NCBI GenBank assembly: GCA_002509405.1
Contig: DAVO01000010.1
Coordinates: forward strand, 61,975 to 125,974
Source of the DNA: Methanomassiliicoccaceae archaeon UBA72
Lineage (GTDB): Archaea; Thermoplasmatota; Thermoplasmata; Methanomassiliicoccales; Methanomethylophilaceae
Direction: 5' to 3'
Length of the DNA stretch: 64,000 nucleotides
Shown: piece by piece, positions 54,106-63,819 of the stretch
How the letters are laid out: the number at the start of each line of letters is the position of its first letter
Position numbering within the stretch: position 1 is the stretch's first letter
Translations under genes and position numbers: made by a program
The notes under the pieces: model-generated
The model's database searches: none
What the model saw: only the letters and a program-made list of their open reading frames with translations
Told to the model about the DNA's origin: nothing

Positions 54106-55493
54106 CATACCCTCATGAGGATATTGATAATTATGAGGAATACGAGCAGCATCGCTGCAGCGACCAACGGGCGGGCTATCTCGTTTGTTGCTCCCAGGAC
54201 ATCTCCTGTGGTCGCGCCGAACGTCTTGTCTGCAAACTGAGATACCATCTTGCCTATTACCATCGATACCACCACTCCGATTATCAGAGCGATGAACATC
54301 GACACGGCATAGAACGCATAGCTCCAAGGCATCAGATCGCCGGCCCAGTAGCTGGTGTGAACCGCGTTCATGGCCCATATCGATATCGTCACGATCGCGA
54401 GGCCTATGACCAGCACCACAGACGAAACCGTAGATGACTTGAACATCGTATCCGTGCCTGCCTTGGATACCTGTCCGGATGCCATTCCGTCACCGGCGGT
54501 ACCGTTGGACGCGGCCGATACCATCGCGTTCTTGACGAGCACCTCGGTAGCGGGGATTATGAAGAACAGGGCGAAGAACAGTGGATCGCTCCATGATCCC
54601 GCAACGGAGTATATCGAGAATGCCATAAGCGTGACGATCAGCGCCAAGCCTATTCCGCCGGCGCCGACCCTGGTGTCTTTCATGGCCGCCACATGCTTTT
54701 CCCTGTCTCCGGAAGCCACTATTCCGTCCCCAAAGTCAACCAATCCATCGAAGTGAAGGAACTTGCTCCCCAGCAACACTGTGGCCAGTACGGTTATGCC
54801 TATAACCGGGCCAATAGGGAAGTTCACAAAATAGTTGAGAAGATACAGAATGAGCATCTCTATGAAGAGTACCAGTCCGAAAACGGCACCGACGAGGGGT
54901 GCAAAATGGAAGTTTCCCTCCATCGCATCCATCTCCGCCTGTCCCACGTCTTCTTTCTTGATCGTGAAGAATGAGATCATTCCCCTGAATGCAGAATTTA
55001 ACGAACCCGAAGAGGGTGCGCTGAACTTCTGCTTCCTCTCTTTCTTCTTGGGCTCCTCTGCTACGGGGGCCGCATACTCGGGCTCCGGTTGATAATAATC
55101 GGAAGGTCCGATCGCTCCCGAGGCCGACATCTCGGGTTCATACCGGTCGCCTGAAGGTTCTATCTCTTGGGAGGCCTTGACCTCGGGTTCATACCGGTCG
55201 CCTGAAGGTTCTATCTCCTGGGAGGCCTTGACCTCGGGTTCAGACCAGTCGCCTGAAGGTTCTATGCCACCGGAAGTCCTTACTTCCGGCTCTTTCTTCG
55301 GCTGATAGTACCACACGGATTCTTCCGGCTTTGCAGGTTCATGCTGGAGGCCGTCTGTGCTCTGATTCTCCTGCGTTGCGTTCCCACTCTGGCTCTCCTC
55401 TTCGGTCATCGTATTCGCCCTAGCCTTCGCGGCATCGGATGAAGACATTACCTTCAATTTGGGAATTTCTTCTCTTCCTTCTTCGTCTGTCAT
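54105..55493 (-). CDS. cobS: CobS, adenosylcobinamide-GDP ribazoletransferase, with long N-terminal repeat region
   Basis: Residues from about 170 to 462 are the usual CobS membrane enzyme (FRGMISFFTIKKEDVG, FLHFDGLVDFGDGIVASGDR with the conserved D and H, and several helices), which joins GDP-cobinamide to alpha-ribazole phosphate. The first ~165 residues are a low-complexity acidic extension with three tandem copies of a 17-residue unit (EPSGDRYEPEVKASQEI and variants) followed by basic KKKERKQK; a typical CobS is about 250 residues. The extension may tether or dimerise the enzyme; no known domain is visible. It overlaps cbiZ by four bases. Confidence 0.88.
   Translation of the reverse strand: MTDEEGREEIPKLKVMSSSDAAKARANTMTEEESQSGNATQENQSTDGLQHEPAKPEESVWYYQPKKEPEVRTSGGIEPSGDWSEPEVKASQEIEPSGDRYEPEVKASQEIEPSGDRYEPEMSASGAIGPSDYYQPEPEYAAPVAEEPKKKERKQKFSAPSSGSLNSAFRGMISFFTIKKEDVGQAEMDAMEGNFHFAPLVGAVFGLVLFIEMLILYLLNYFVNFPIGPVIGITVLATVLLGSKFLHFDGLVDFGDGIVASGDREKHVAAMKDTRVGAGGIGLALIVTLMAFSIYSVAGSWSDPLFFALFFIIPATEVLVKNAMVSAASNGTAGDGMASGQVSKAGTDTMFKSSTVSSVVLVIGLAIVTISIWAMNAVHTSYWAGDLMPWSYAFYAVSMFIALIIGVVVSMVIGKMVSQFADKTFGATTGDVLGATNEIARPLVAAAMLLVFLIIINILMRV
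55131..55270 (-). repeat. 51-bp tandem repeats in the cobS extension
   Basis: The block starting CTCGGGTTCA recurs at 55131, 55182 and 55233 (period 51 bases). The first two copies differ by few substitutions, the third by more. Confidence 0.85.
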
Positions 55494-56647
55494 TTAGGCG
55501 CCTCCTCACTGGACAACCGGGCGGCCACGGAAGCAGATAGGCCTGCAACGAGACCCCTTCTGGCCCCTTCGAGGAAAGGCCCCATCCCTGCCGTTGTCCG
55601 TAAATCGCTACTGCAGGATTGGCGTAATACATTAATACCTATTTGCCCGAAAACAGCCCCGGCGACGTCCTCGGAAAGGGATCTGGAGATCTTCAAGACC
55701 TCTCCGCTTGTGAAGTAATCGCATTTTTTAATACCGGAGAGCAACCCCTTCTTTCCCAGGTCTTCTGCAATTATGGCACATTGGATAAGTATCGAAAATC
55801 CGACGTTTGCTTTCAGGGATTCCACCTCATCTGAAAGTATCGCCGTACCTTTTTCATCGAGGTGAAGCTCCTTGGAGACATGGTCTAAGATATCATCCAT
55901 CTTCACTCCGGCCTCCGCAAGCATATCAGCATAGCTGCCATGGGAATCGTCGCCCCTCCTGACGAGGGCGTTCTTAACGCATTCCCTGACCGAACGGGCC
56001 ATAGCTATCCCCAAGGGAGTCCCTGTCCCTGCATATTCTTCTCTGGCCTCACCGGGTGGAGAGACGATTGCTATGGCATCCGATGTTGTACCGGTCTCGG
56101 CGTATCCCAGAGAATTCATGGCGGCGGTCTTGGCCTCCGTCATTGCTATCAGGATGTTGACCTTCGCCGCACAGGTCATCGGTAAAGGAGATATCCCGAT
56201 GATGTTGATAGTGCCTGCAAGAAGCGCTTTGGACCTTTCATGAGAAAGCTTCGAGCGCCTCTCCCAGTCTTCAAGCAGCTCTCCTGCGACCACCTGGTTG
56301 CTGAGCCCTGCGGTTGCGGCCGCAAATGCCGATACGCCTGAATACTCTGTTACTTCCGTGTTGAAGACGTAACGCACCTCGGCGGCAGTCATGAAACCCA
56401 CAGAGTCGGATGGCAGTCCGAGACCTTTTCTGACGCGTTCGGCGTGACCTACCGGGTCGTCGCACAAGTAATTCTTGGCCACCTCCATGATGAAAAGACA
56501 GTCGGTGGACCTATCGCCTCCATTCAGTATTGCCGAACTTAGCACTTCCATCCTGTCTTTAAGGCGGATGACTGCCACATCGCGACCTTCATAACTTAAA
56601 ATTTCGCAGTCTGGGACATATCTCATAATATCATCCCGGAAATCCAT
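55490..56647 (-). CDS. cbiZ: adenosylcobinamide amidohydrolase (CbiZ)
   Basis: A 385-residue protein. The amidohydrolase domain contains LNGGDRSTDCLFIMEVAKN near residue 42, TAGLSNQVVAG, GTINIIGISPLPMTCAAKVN and TEAKTAAMNSLGYAETGTTSDAI (about residues 170-195), the CbiZ core. It cuts the aminopropanol side chain from scavenged adenosylcobinamide so it can be rebuilt with the cell's own linker. A C-terminal part of about 150 residues resembles a CobD/CobB-free archaeal extension and is not assigned. It overlaps cobS by four and cbiB by about 25 bases. Confidence 0.85.
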   Translation of the reverse strand: MDFRDDIMRYVPDCEILSYEGRDVAVIRLKDRMEVLSSAILNGGDRSTDCLFIMEVAKNYLCDDPVGHAERVRKGLGLPSDSVGFMTAAEVRYVFNTEVTEYSGVSAFAAATAGLSNQVVAGELLEDWERRSKLSHERSKALLAGTINIIGISPLPMTCAAKVNILIAMTEAKTAAMNSLGYAETGTTSDAIAIVSPPGEAREEYAGTGTPLGIAMARSVRECVKNALVRRGDDSHGSYADMLAEAGVKMDDILDHVSKELHLDEKGTAILSDEVESLKANVGFSILIQCAIIAEDLGKKGLLSGIKKCDYFTSGEVLKISRSLSEDVAGAVFGQIGINVLRQSCSSDLRTTAGMGPFLEGARRGLVAGLSASVAARLSSEEAPK

Positions 56648-57645
56648 TCGATCCCTCTAACGATCAGGTCCTCCGCCATGATCTGAATATGTATGCCCGC
56701 GAATGTGAACAGGGGCACGGTTACGATAATAAGGAAAAGTATAGAAGAAAGCTCAATGAGCCGCAGACACCTCCTGACATCCTCGGTGGTAGGAAGGGGT
56801 TTCCCCGGATTCATGATGTATACATCTTTCTTCTCCATGCTTATGCCCAGCGCCGCGGAGGTTGCCGTCATTGGCCATCCGCTGTTGGGACTGGGGGTCA
56901 ACCTGTGCTCGCGGCGGGCGACCGGTATCGAATCACGCCAGCTCATCCCGAGGAACATGGCACCGAGCGTTATGAACAGAATTGACATTCTTGACGTGAG
57001 GAAACCCAGTACGTCGTCGAGCCTTGCCGGAAAATGACCCAGATCTCCATATTTTTCGTTTTTATAGCCCCACATGGCATCCATAAGGTTGGCGCACCTG
57101 AAAATGAAGGCCCCGGGTAACCCCAGCAGACCTGTGAAAAACATGGGGGAACACACGCTGTCAGCGTAGTTCTCCGATACCGTCTCGCAACATGAAGAGG
57201 ATATATGTTCCGAGTCCATGCCCAAAGTATTACGGCTGACTATCATCTGGACCTTTGAGGCCGCCTCGGCGACCTTTCCTTCATCCAGATCTTTTCGGAT
57301 GGGGTCACAATGCTTCCTGAACGAGAATACTGCGAAGGATATCTTGACGATGAATGCTGTGGCGACTATCCAAAGTATTTCCCCGTAAGGTTCTGGCACA
57401 TATGTGCGGAGGCATGCGGTGAGCAATAATGCGACCCCCCCGAATATAGAAAGGATGAGCATGTACGACAGGAAGCCCAGGGATACTGCCCACAGTCCTT
57501 TCCTCTTCCTTAGACGGCGGTCGATCCATCCCAGCACGTTTCCCATCCACCTCAGGGGATGGAACCTGTTGGGTAGCTCTCCGATGAACCTATCTATGAG
57601 CAACGCGAGGACCATTATGATTATGGCGTCGGCCCAGAGCGGCAT
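56623..57645 (-). CDS. cbiB: adenosylcobinamide-phosphate synthase CbiB
   Basis: A 340-residue membrane protein of CbiB/CobD type: LLIDRFIGELPNRFHPLRWMGN (N-terminal signature), VSRNTLGMDSEHISSSCCETVSENYADS and FTGLLGLPGAFIFRCANLMDAMWGYKNEKY. It joins aminopropanol phosphate to adenosylcobyric acid. The start has GGTGAT seven bases upstream; the stop of cobD lies four bases before it. Confidence 0.92.
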   Translation of the reverse strand: MPLWADAIIIMVLALLIDRFIGELPNRFHPLRWMGNVLGWIDRRLRKRKGLWAVSLGFLSYMLILSIFGGVALLLTACLRTYVPEPYGEILWIVATAFIVKISFAVFSFRKHCDPIRKDLDEGKVAEAASKVQMIVSRNTLGMDSEHISSSCCETVSENYADSVCSPMFFTGLLGLPGAFIFRCANLMDAMWGYKNEKYGDLGHFPARLDDVLGFLTSRMSILFITLGAMFLGMSWRDSIPVARREHRLTPSPNSGWPMTATSAALGISMEKKDVYIMNPGKPLPTTEDVRRCLRLIELSSILFLIIVTVPLFTFAGIHIQIMAEDLIVRGIEWISGMIL

Positions 57646-57649
57646 GATA

Positions 57650-58768
57650 TCACCTAAGGGCCTTTACCGCTGAAGAGGCGGCGCTGATGAAGAGTTCGTT
57701 GCGCAGACGGTCTTTCACGCTGTATCTCACATAGTTCTCATAGGGGCTGCCGAAAGAGGAGCAGTCCCGCAGAGATACACCATTTTCCTGCATCAACCTG
57801 TTGACTTCGGAGGCTTTTACGCCCAGGTGCTCCACGGATCTGAAGTAGAAGAAGGAATCCGATACGTTTCCGTCCGAAAATCCTATCTCCGATAGTCTGC
57901 GGTTCATAAAGGAGGATTCGGCCGCCATCAGCTTTGCGGCCTTCCTAACGTAGCCCATCCTTTCGCTGATGAGGGTTTTTGCAACGACCTGCTCCATATT
58001 GCCGACGTTCCAGGTCATCCTCACCTTCTCCATCTCCTCAACAGTTTCCTCCGATGCGAATCCGAAACCTATTCGTATCCCCGGAATGGCGAACGACTTG
58101 GTCAGCGAACCGGCGACCACCATATTGGGATACCTGTCGACATATCGTACGCATGATATGTCCTCATTGTCCGGGACTAGTTCCAGCAGAGTTTCGTCGA
58201 GGAAAAGCATAGTCCCGTGGTCCAGGCATTCCTTGGCCACATCCAGGATCTTTTTCCTGGGCTCTACCCTGCCGGTAGGATTGTTGGGATTGCAGATATA
58301 TACTGCCTTGGCCAGAGGGATCAGGTCGCTCAAAGATGCCCTGTCGATCCTGAAATCATTTTCCTTCCGTAGCGGGACTCTCTTGATGCCCGCTCCGGCT
58401 ATTTTGCACTGATGACCGTATTCCGCGAAGGAAGGGGATTGGATTACCGCGGTCTCCCCGGGGGATATGAAAGTGTGGGGAAAATTCCTTATTATATCGG
58501 AAGACCCCGACCCAACCGTTACATTATCGGATCTTACACCATAGGCCGAAGCTATAGTCTCTCTCAGTTCGGAACAGGAATCGTCCGGGTAATGGCCGAC
58601 GCCTGCCGCTGCTGAACCCATTATCTCGGCTATATCCTCCGGAGGGCCCAGCGGGTTCAGGTTATGGCTGAAATCCTCGATGTCCTTCAACTTCCATCCC
58701 TGCCCACCGTGAACGGTCTTGGGAAGGGACGCCAATTCTTTTCTTGCGGCAACACCCGGATCGAACAT
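57650..58768 (-). CDS. cobD: threonine-phosphate decarboxylase-like aminotransferase (CobD)
   Basis: A 372-residue pyridoxal-phosphate enzyme of the class I/II fold. The N-terminal HGGQGWKLKDIEDFSHNLNPLGPP is typical of CobD/CobC (phosphate of the substrate), with YICNPNNPTGRV, LFLDETLLELVPD and GSLTKSFAIPGIRIGFG (pyridoxal lysine). Its position before cbiB supports decarboxylation of threonine phosphate to aminopropanol phosphate; it could be confused with HisC, which is at 42950. Confidence 0.88.
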   Translation of the reverse strand: MFDPGVAARKELASLPKTVHGGQGWKLKDIEDFSHNLNPLGPPEDIAEIMGSAAAGVGHYPDDSCSELRETIASAYGVRSDNVTVGSGSSDIIRNFPHTFISPGETAVIQSPSFAEYGHQCKIAGAGIKRVPLRKENDFRIDRASLSDLIPLAKAVYICNPNNPTGRVEPRKKILDVAKECLDHGTMLFLDETLLELVPDNEDISCVRYVDRYPNMVVAGSLTKSFAIPGIRIGFGFASEETVEEMEKVRMTWNVGNMEQVVAKTLISERMGYVRKAAKLMAAESSFMNRRLSEIGFSDGNVSDSFFYFRSVEHLGVKASEVNRLMQENGVSLRDCSSFGSPYENYVRYSVKDRLRNELFISAASSAVKALR

Positions 58769-58886
58769 CCCATGAGTATCCCCAGTATCGGATATAATAA
58801 TATGGATGATTCATCCCTCCATAGTGGTCCGCCACATCTTCCGGATGATAGATAACAATTCATAATCGTATTCGATACATGTCGCG

Positions 58887-59849
58887 ATGAAAACCGTCAT
58901 CGAAGTGAATGACCTTGTCAGAAAATTCTCGACCCGGGGCCGACCCACGAAAACGGCAGTGGGAGGCATTTCTTTCGATGTAGGGCAGGGAGAGATATTC
59001 GGTATCCTAGGCCCCAACGGCGCGGGGAAGACCACCACGATAAAGATGCTTTCGACATTGCTGATTCCTACTTCCGGCACTGCCCGTGTGCTCGGATATG
59101 ACGTTACCGATGACCGCACTGTGATGGACCTCAGGAAACGGATAAACGTCGTATCGGGAGGGGACAGGGGATTATACTATCGTCTTTCCGCAAAACAGAA
59201 CCTTGAATTTTTTGCGGACCTGTACGGAATACCGAAACGAGAACAGACAGAAATGTGCCAGAAGCTTCTTGGAATGGTCGGCCTCATGAATGCGGCCGAC
59301 ATAAAGGTAGAAGATTTCTCACGTGGGATGAAACAGCGTCTTCACATAGCCAGAGCCCTGGTTAACGACCCTGAGCTGCTTTTCATGGACGAACCCACAA
59401 TCGGTCTAGACCCGGAAATATCTAGGAGTATAAGGTCCATGATAAGAGACCTTTCCAGATCCGGCAAGACGATAATCCTGACCACCCACTACATGTACGA
59501 AGCAGAGGAGCTATGCGACCGCATGATAATCCTCTCAAGAGGAAATATCGTGGGCAAGGGCACCGTTGCCGAGATAAAAGACATGGTCTCGGATTCGTCA
59601 GTGGTGCACATAGTGACCGACCGCGACCCTTCCGAGGCGCTCAAAGGATTCGTTTCCGACCCGGACATGACCGTGGTTTCAAGCAGGACGGTAGGGGGGA
59701 GATACGATACCCGTTTCGCCTCCGCTTCGGGAAAAACGGATGTCGGTGCACATGAAGACCTTTTCCGCCCGTTCGGTATAAGGCTTATCGGCCTGGACGA
59801 GCCCACGCTGGAGGATGCGTATATCAGACTGACAGGCGGAGATGAATGA
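58887..59849 (+). CDS. ABC exporter ATP-binding protein
   Basis: A 320-residue ATPase of the DrrA/NodI type: GPNGAGKTT (Walker A), DFSRGMKQRLHIARAL (signature) and LLFMDEPTIGLDP (Walker B), with a C-terminal extension of about 90 residues. It is translationally coupled to the two permease genes that follow (four- and one-base junctions), forming one exporter. The substrate is unknown; homologues export drugs, lipids or sodium. Confidence 0.93.
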   Translation: MKTVIEVNDLVRKFSTRGRPTKTAVGGISFDVGQGEIFGILGPNGAGKTTTIKMLSTLLIPTSGTARVLGYDVTDDRTVMDLRKRINVVSGGDRGLYYRLSAKQNLEFFADLYGIPKREQTEMCQKLLGMVGLMNAADIKVEDFSRGMKQRLHIARALVNDPELLFMDEPTIGLDPEISRSIRSMIRDLSRSGKTIILTTHYMYEAEELCDRMIILSRGNIVGKGTVAEIKDMVSDSSVVHIVTDRDPSEALKGFVSDPDMTVVSSRTVGGRYDTRFASASGKTDVGAHEDLFRPFGIRLIGLDEPTLEDAYIRLTGGDE

Positions 59850-60643
59850 TGAGTGCCAGGGCCATATCCGCCGGATTCAAACAACAGGCGGTACAGTTCT
59901 TCGCCGACCCCCAATGGATAATTCCCAGCCTGATATCTCCATTCCTTCTTTCAATGGTCATGATATTCCTAAGCTCCGGCGGAACGTCCATAGAGGGGCC
60001 ACTTGTGCTACAGGCTGTTTTGGGCGGAGGAGTCCTGGGCATGTGGGCCAACTCACTGTTCTCTTCAAGTACCAGCGTTTCTTTCGACAGGATAAACGGT
60101 ACTTTCGAGCCCATGCTCGGATCCGGGACCAGGATAATATATGTCCTCATCGGAAGGTCCCTCTGGAGCACTCTGATAGGTCTTCTCAACGCTTTCATCG
60201 TTTTCGCAATAGCAGAGGTGATGTTCGGGGCCGGACTGAACGTACAGAATCCAATATTGTTCTTCCTGGCACTTCTAATGGCCATGCTCTCCCTATCATC
60301 GGTCGGACTTCTGATATCCACGCTTTTCGTCCTTACAAGAAAAGGGGGCACCGTATCTTCGGTGCTCGAATATCCGATCTACGTCATGAGCGGCGCACTT
60401 GTGCCCATATCTATGCTTCCGCAATGGATGCAGCCCGTATCGTTGGCTCTTGCGCCCACATGGGGCGTAGATGCGATAAAGTATTCTGCCCTCGAGGGAT
60501 ATGAAGGAATGTTAGGGATGTCTTTCATTACAGACGTTTTAATGTGTCTGGCACTTTCGATTATCTTCATTGTCTCCGCTTATGTGGTGATGCTATACGT
60601 CGAACGCAAGGTCCTGAGGGACGGGACTGCAACGAGGTACTGA
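59846..60643 (+). CDS. ABC-2 type permease, first subunit
   Basis: A 265-residue protein with six helices and a central ABC-2 motif region (SSVLEYPIYVMSGALVPISMLP, about residues 170-191). It overlaps the ATPase by four bases and ends one base before the second permease. The pair probably forms a heterodimer in the membrane. Confidence 0.88.
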   Translation: MMSARAISAGFKQQAVQFFADPQWIIPSLISPFLLSMVMIFLSSGGTSIEGPLVLQAVLGGGVLGMWANSLFSSSTSVSFDRINGTFEPMLGSGTRIIYVLIGRSLWSTLIGLLNAFIVFAIAEVMFGAGLNVQNPILFFLALLMAMLSLSSVGLLISTLFVLTRKGGTVSSVLEYPIYVMSGALVPISMLPQWMQPVSLALAPTWGVDAIKYSALEGYEGMLGMSFITDVLMCLALSIIFIVSAYVVMLYVERKVLRDGTATRY

Positions 60644-60644
60644 A

Positions 60645-61439
60645 ATGAGCGGAGCTTTCACGATCGTAGCGACTTCCGCAAAGAGCGACTTCATATCAAA
60701 ATTCACCCTTGTCCATCCCGTAATCAGGCTACTGGTGATAATGTGCACGAATCTGTTCAGCATGTACTTCTTCTTCCTTCTGGCATCATACGTTGGAAAT
60801 CCTGACGTGAGTCCGGAGTACGTGATAATAGGAAACGTGGTCCAAAGCGTGTCCACTTCGACGCTGTATTCGGCCACCAACATATCGGGCACGGAGAAGC
60901 ATACCGGTACGCTGGAACCGATACTCTCCTCTCCCCCCCGGCTGTTCTTCATTTTCTTCGGGAAGTCGTTGTTCAGCATATCTATGGGGTTCGTCTCCGT
61001 TTCTGTCTCGCTTTTTTACGCAGCTTTCATCTTCGGAGTCGATTTCAGCTCTGCGAACATCGGCGCCATAGTTTTGATTTGCGTTCTTACATGTCTTTCG
61101 CTGGCGGGAATGGGGCTTGCGATAGGCAGCATAGGGATTTATCTTAGGACCTCTGCGATCCTTGCCAATCTTTTCGGATACATAGGGCTGCTAATATGCG
61201 GGGTCAACTTCCCGGTTTCTTATCTCCCGGGATGGCTGCAGGTTCTCTCCTACGGGATGCCCCTGACGTATGCGGTGGAGGCCACGAGGTCGGCGGTGGG
61301 CGGGTCCGCCCTGGGGACGATGGCGGAGCCCCTTTTTATGATGGTACTGCTTGGAGCGATATATCTTACGGCAGCCTGGTTCATATTCGGTTTCTTCGAA
61401 AAGATCTCCAGGAACAGGGGTAGCTTGGACTCGTTCTAA
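60645..61439 (+). CDS. ABC-2 type permease, second subunit
   Basis: A 264-residue protein with six helices, including ANLFGYIGLLICGVNFPVSYLP and LQVLSYGMPLTYAVEA, the ABC-2 signature region. It is related to the first permease. Confidence 0.88.
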   Translation: MSGAFTIVATSAKSDFISKFTLVHPVIRLLVIMCTNLFSMYFFFLLASYVGNPDVSPEYVIIGNVVQSVSTSTLYSATNISGTEKHTGTLEPILSSPPRLFFIFFGKSLFSISMGFVSVSVSLFYAAFIFGVDFSSANIGAIVLICVLTCLSLAGMGLAIGSIGIYLRTSAILANLFGYIGLLICGVNFPVSYLPGWLQVLSYGMPLTYAVEATRSAVGGSALGTMAEPLFMMVLLGAIYLTAAWFIFGFFEKISRNRGSLDSF

Positions 61440-61473
61440 CACACATTAATATTGGCTCCGCATTTCCTGTATC

Positions 61474-61965
61474 ATGACTGTTCTTTCGGACATCGACATC
61501 GCACACGGATTGAGCACAGGCTATCTCGGGATCAGCGAGTTCTCCGAGAGGGGCCTTACCCCCAACGGATACGACCTCAGGATATCCGAGATTTCTATAC
61601 GCGGGAATCCGGAGGTGAAGGCCCATGGCGTGGCGGTCATACCTCCAAGGACAATGTTCTATGTGTCCACCCTTGAGAGGGTCCGTCTGCCCTCAGACCT
61701 TTGTGCGCAGCTGTGGCTTAGGACCACCTGGATACGCAAGGGCATAATGGGCGCGTTCGGGAAGATCGACGCCGGATTCGAAGGCACCCTGACCCTGGGG
61801 GCATACAACGCCACCGACGAGGCCGTGGAGATCCCCATAGGAGAGAGATTCTGCCAGATGATATTCGAGACGCTGTCGTCGAATTCAGGGAAGGACTATT
61901 CCAAGAGAAGCGGGAACTACCAGGGACAGACAGGCGTGACGCTGGAGCCCGTGAAGAAGAATTAA
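61474..61965 (+). CDS. dcd: dCTP deaminase
   Basis: A 163-residue trimeric dUTPase-fold protein. LRTTWIRKGIMGAFGKIDAGFEG (about residues 86-108) contains the catalytic glutamate and substrate loop, and SGNYQGQTGVTL is the C-terminal flap. It converts dCTP to dUTP; the archaeal type may also hydrolyse dUTP. TTAATATT about 25 bases upstream suggests leaderless transcription. Confidence 0.93.
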   Translation: MTVLSDIDIAHGLSTGYLGISEFSERGLTPNGYDLRISEISIRGNPEVKAHGVAVIPPRTMFYVSTLERVRLPSDLCAQLWLRTTWIRKGIMGAFGKIDAGFEGTLTLGAYNATDEAVEIPIGERFCQMIFETLSSNSGKDYSKRSGNYQGQTGVTLEPVKKN

Positions 61966-62972
61966 CACTTCACTATATCGAAGACATAGACGCTCATGCT
62001 GGGAGAGTAAGTCTTCAGCTCGGATGTCCTGGCTATCCGGATGTTATAGCCTGCCGACCTCATCCTCTCCGTCAGTTCGGCGACGAATGCCTCCGCTTCG
62101 TCCCTCTCGAGCACACGATGCATGTGTATCACGGCGCCGTCCTTTGCCGCCTCCAGCGCAGAGTCGAGAAAATCATCGGACGATTGGGGCAGATTCATTA
62201 TTATGCGGTCGGCCTTGGGGAGCCCCTTGACGGCAGAACGGGCATCGCCTATGATCGGAACGATATTTGCCGCATGATTGCTCTCGATATTTGCCTTCAT
62301 GAACCTCTCCGCCTCAGGGTTCAGATCTATGGCGTATATGACCTCGGGACGGGCCAATTTCGATATCACGAGCGGAAACGGTGCCACTCCTGCGAACATG
62401 TCTATTACCTTCTCCCCGTCCTTAACGCACAGAGCGACCCTGGCCCTTTCGGTGGCCAGCCTCGGGTTGAAGTACACCAGGGAGGGATCTACCGATATTC
62501 TGACGCCGAACTCCTTGTGGACGGTCTCGGAGGTTCCGGTGCCGGCTATCTTTTCGAGCTCCCTGATCCTGAACTCCCCCTTTACGCCGGAGTCCATCAT
62601 AACCGCACGGATGCTTGGCGTCGCTTCCATCATCGCCTCTCCGATGCGTTCCCTGTAAGGGAACAGGGCATCGGACAGTTTGATAATCGCCACATCCCCT
62701 ATGATATCATACGAGCTGGGAAGCTCCTCGTTGAGCCAGTCGGGAAAATCCAAGATCTCCCTGTATTCTGTCGGACGGCTCTCCGTTTCTTCGGCCTCGG
62801 AATCGACGGCCTCACGGCCTTCGAATGAATCGCACAGAACGGGAATTTCGAGAAACTCTCCGTTCCTGGAGATCTTATACCCGGTATCCAGGATGCCCGA
62901 GTCGGCTAGACGCTTCCTAACCTCTTCCCCTTCTCTCTTATGTACCCTTATGCATTTCGGCACGCATTTCAC
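61962..62972 (-). CDS. trm5: tRNA (guanine37-N1)-methyltransferase Trm5
   Basis: A 336-residue protein. Residues 1-60 resemble the Trm5 D1 domain, with an RNA-binding middle region and the class I methyltransferase core (KVIDMFAGVAPFPLVI at about residue 195, IYAIDLNPEA, and RIIMNLPQSSDDFL, the catalytic N-L-P motif). It modifies G37 of tRNA, a precursor of wyosine. It overlaps dphB by four bases. Confidence 0.93.
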   Translation of the reverse strand: MKCVPKCIRVHKREGEEVRKRLADSGILDTGYKISRNGEFLEIPVLCDSFEGREAVDSEAEETESRPTEYREILDFPDWLNEELPSSYDIIGDVAIIKLSDALFPYRERIGEAMMEATPSIRAVMMDSGVKGEFRIRELEKIAGTGTSETVHKEFGVRISVDPSLVYFNPRLATERARVALCVKDGEKVIDMFAGVAPFPLVISKLARPEVIYAIDLNPEAERFMKANIESNHAANIVPIIGDARSAVKGLPKADRIIMNLPQSSDDFLDSALEAAKDGAVIHMHRVLERDEAEAFVAELTERMRSAGYNIRIARTSELKTYSPSMSVYVFDIVKC

Positions 62973-63766
62973 ACTTCATCGATTATTTCTTCCGGCGCGC
63001 CTGCGAAGTACACAAGCGAATAAGCTTCCATGAAATGCAGGTCTCCCGGCATTACAAGGGTGAACAATGGAGAGCCCAGATCCATTTTCAGTAGGTCTCG
63101 GGGATATCCGGCGGTGATCTTCTCATCGGGCGAACCGACCCTGGATGCCACGCATAGAAGCGTCCTGTCGTCGATGAGGCCCTCGCCCCACTGCGCTTCA
63201 CCTTCCAAAAGCCACTCTATTGCCTCCTTGGCGGTCATATACTTTCCCTCTGACTCTCTGATATCCAACAGGACCATTGTGTGGAGCCCGCGCTTCTTGT
63301 TCTCCAATATGTTGTCGTACGGGGACTTGGGGCGATAGTTCATCTCATAGAACGGCAGCGTCACAGTGCGACCGAATTTGTAAGGCTGGAGCCCCATGGA
63401 GCTGGGGCATGCCGTGAATATGGAGACCCCGTGGAAGATGCGGACCGGTACGCCTGCCTCCTTGGCCTGTATCCTGAGATCGACGTGCGTCGTCGCCAGC
63501 ATCGTATCTCCGGCGGTGACGAAACCTACTCTCATCTTCTTCGCATCCTCGATGATATCCTCTTCCTCCTCCACCTGGGATCGGTACAGGACGTCGATAT
63601 GCCTGCCTACGACCTTCTCGAGATCGTCCACTTTAGCACCTATGAGCGTCGATGTGTAGAATTCGGCATAGATCTTGTCGCATTCTTTCAGAGCCGCCAA
63701 TGCATCGACCGTCATTCCGCCGGTGCCGCTCATGCCGAGTCCCACGAATACAAGTTCTGAAGTCAT
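62969..63766 (-). CDS. dphB: diphthine synthase
   Basis: A 265-residue tetrapyrrole-methylase-fold protein. LVFVGLGMSGTGGMTVDALAAL is the SAM-binding start, VGFVTAGDTMLATTHVDL and GVSIFTACPSSMGLQPYKFG match DphB. It methylates the diphthamide precursor on elongation factor 2. The ATG has CGTGGG before it. Confidence 0.95.
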   Translation of the reverse strand: MTSELVFVGLGMSGTGGMTVDALAALKECDKIYAEFYTSTLIGAKVDDLEKVVGRHIDVLYRSQVEEEEDIIEDAKKMRVGFVTAGDTMLATTHVDLRIQAKEAGVPVRIFHGVSIFTACPSSMGLQPYKFGRTVTLPFYEMNYRPKSPYDNILENKKRGLHTMVLLDIRESEGKYMTAKEAIEWLLEGEAQWGEGLIDDRTLLCVASRVGSPDEKITAGYPRDLLKMDLGSPLFTLVMPGDLHFMEAYSLVYFAGAPEEIIDEV

Positions 63767-63819
63767 CCCACGTGCATCTCACACGTTGAATTAAACTGTT
63801 CCGCGGAAAATATAGGGCT

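Noticed and set aside
58769..58886. Possible cobalamin riboswitch before the cob genes
   Set aside because: Only 118 bases, AT-rich, without a B12-box-like conserved core; also not expected in this group of archaea.
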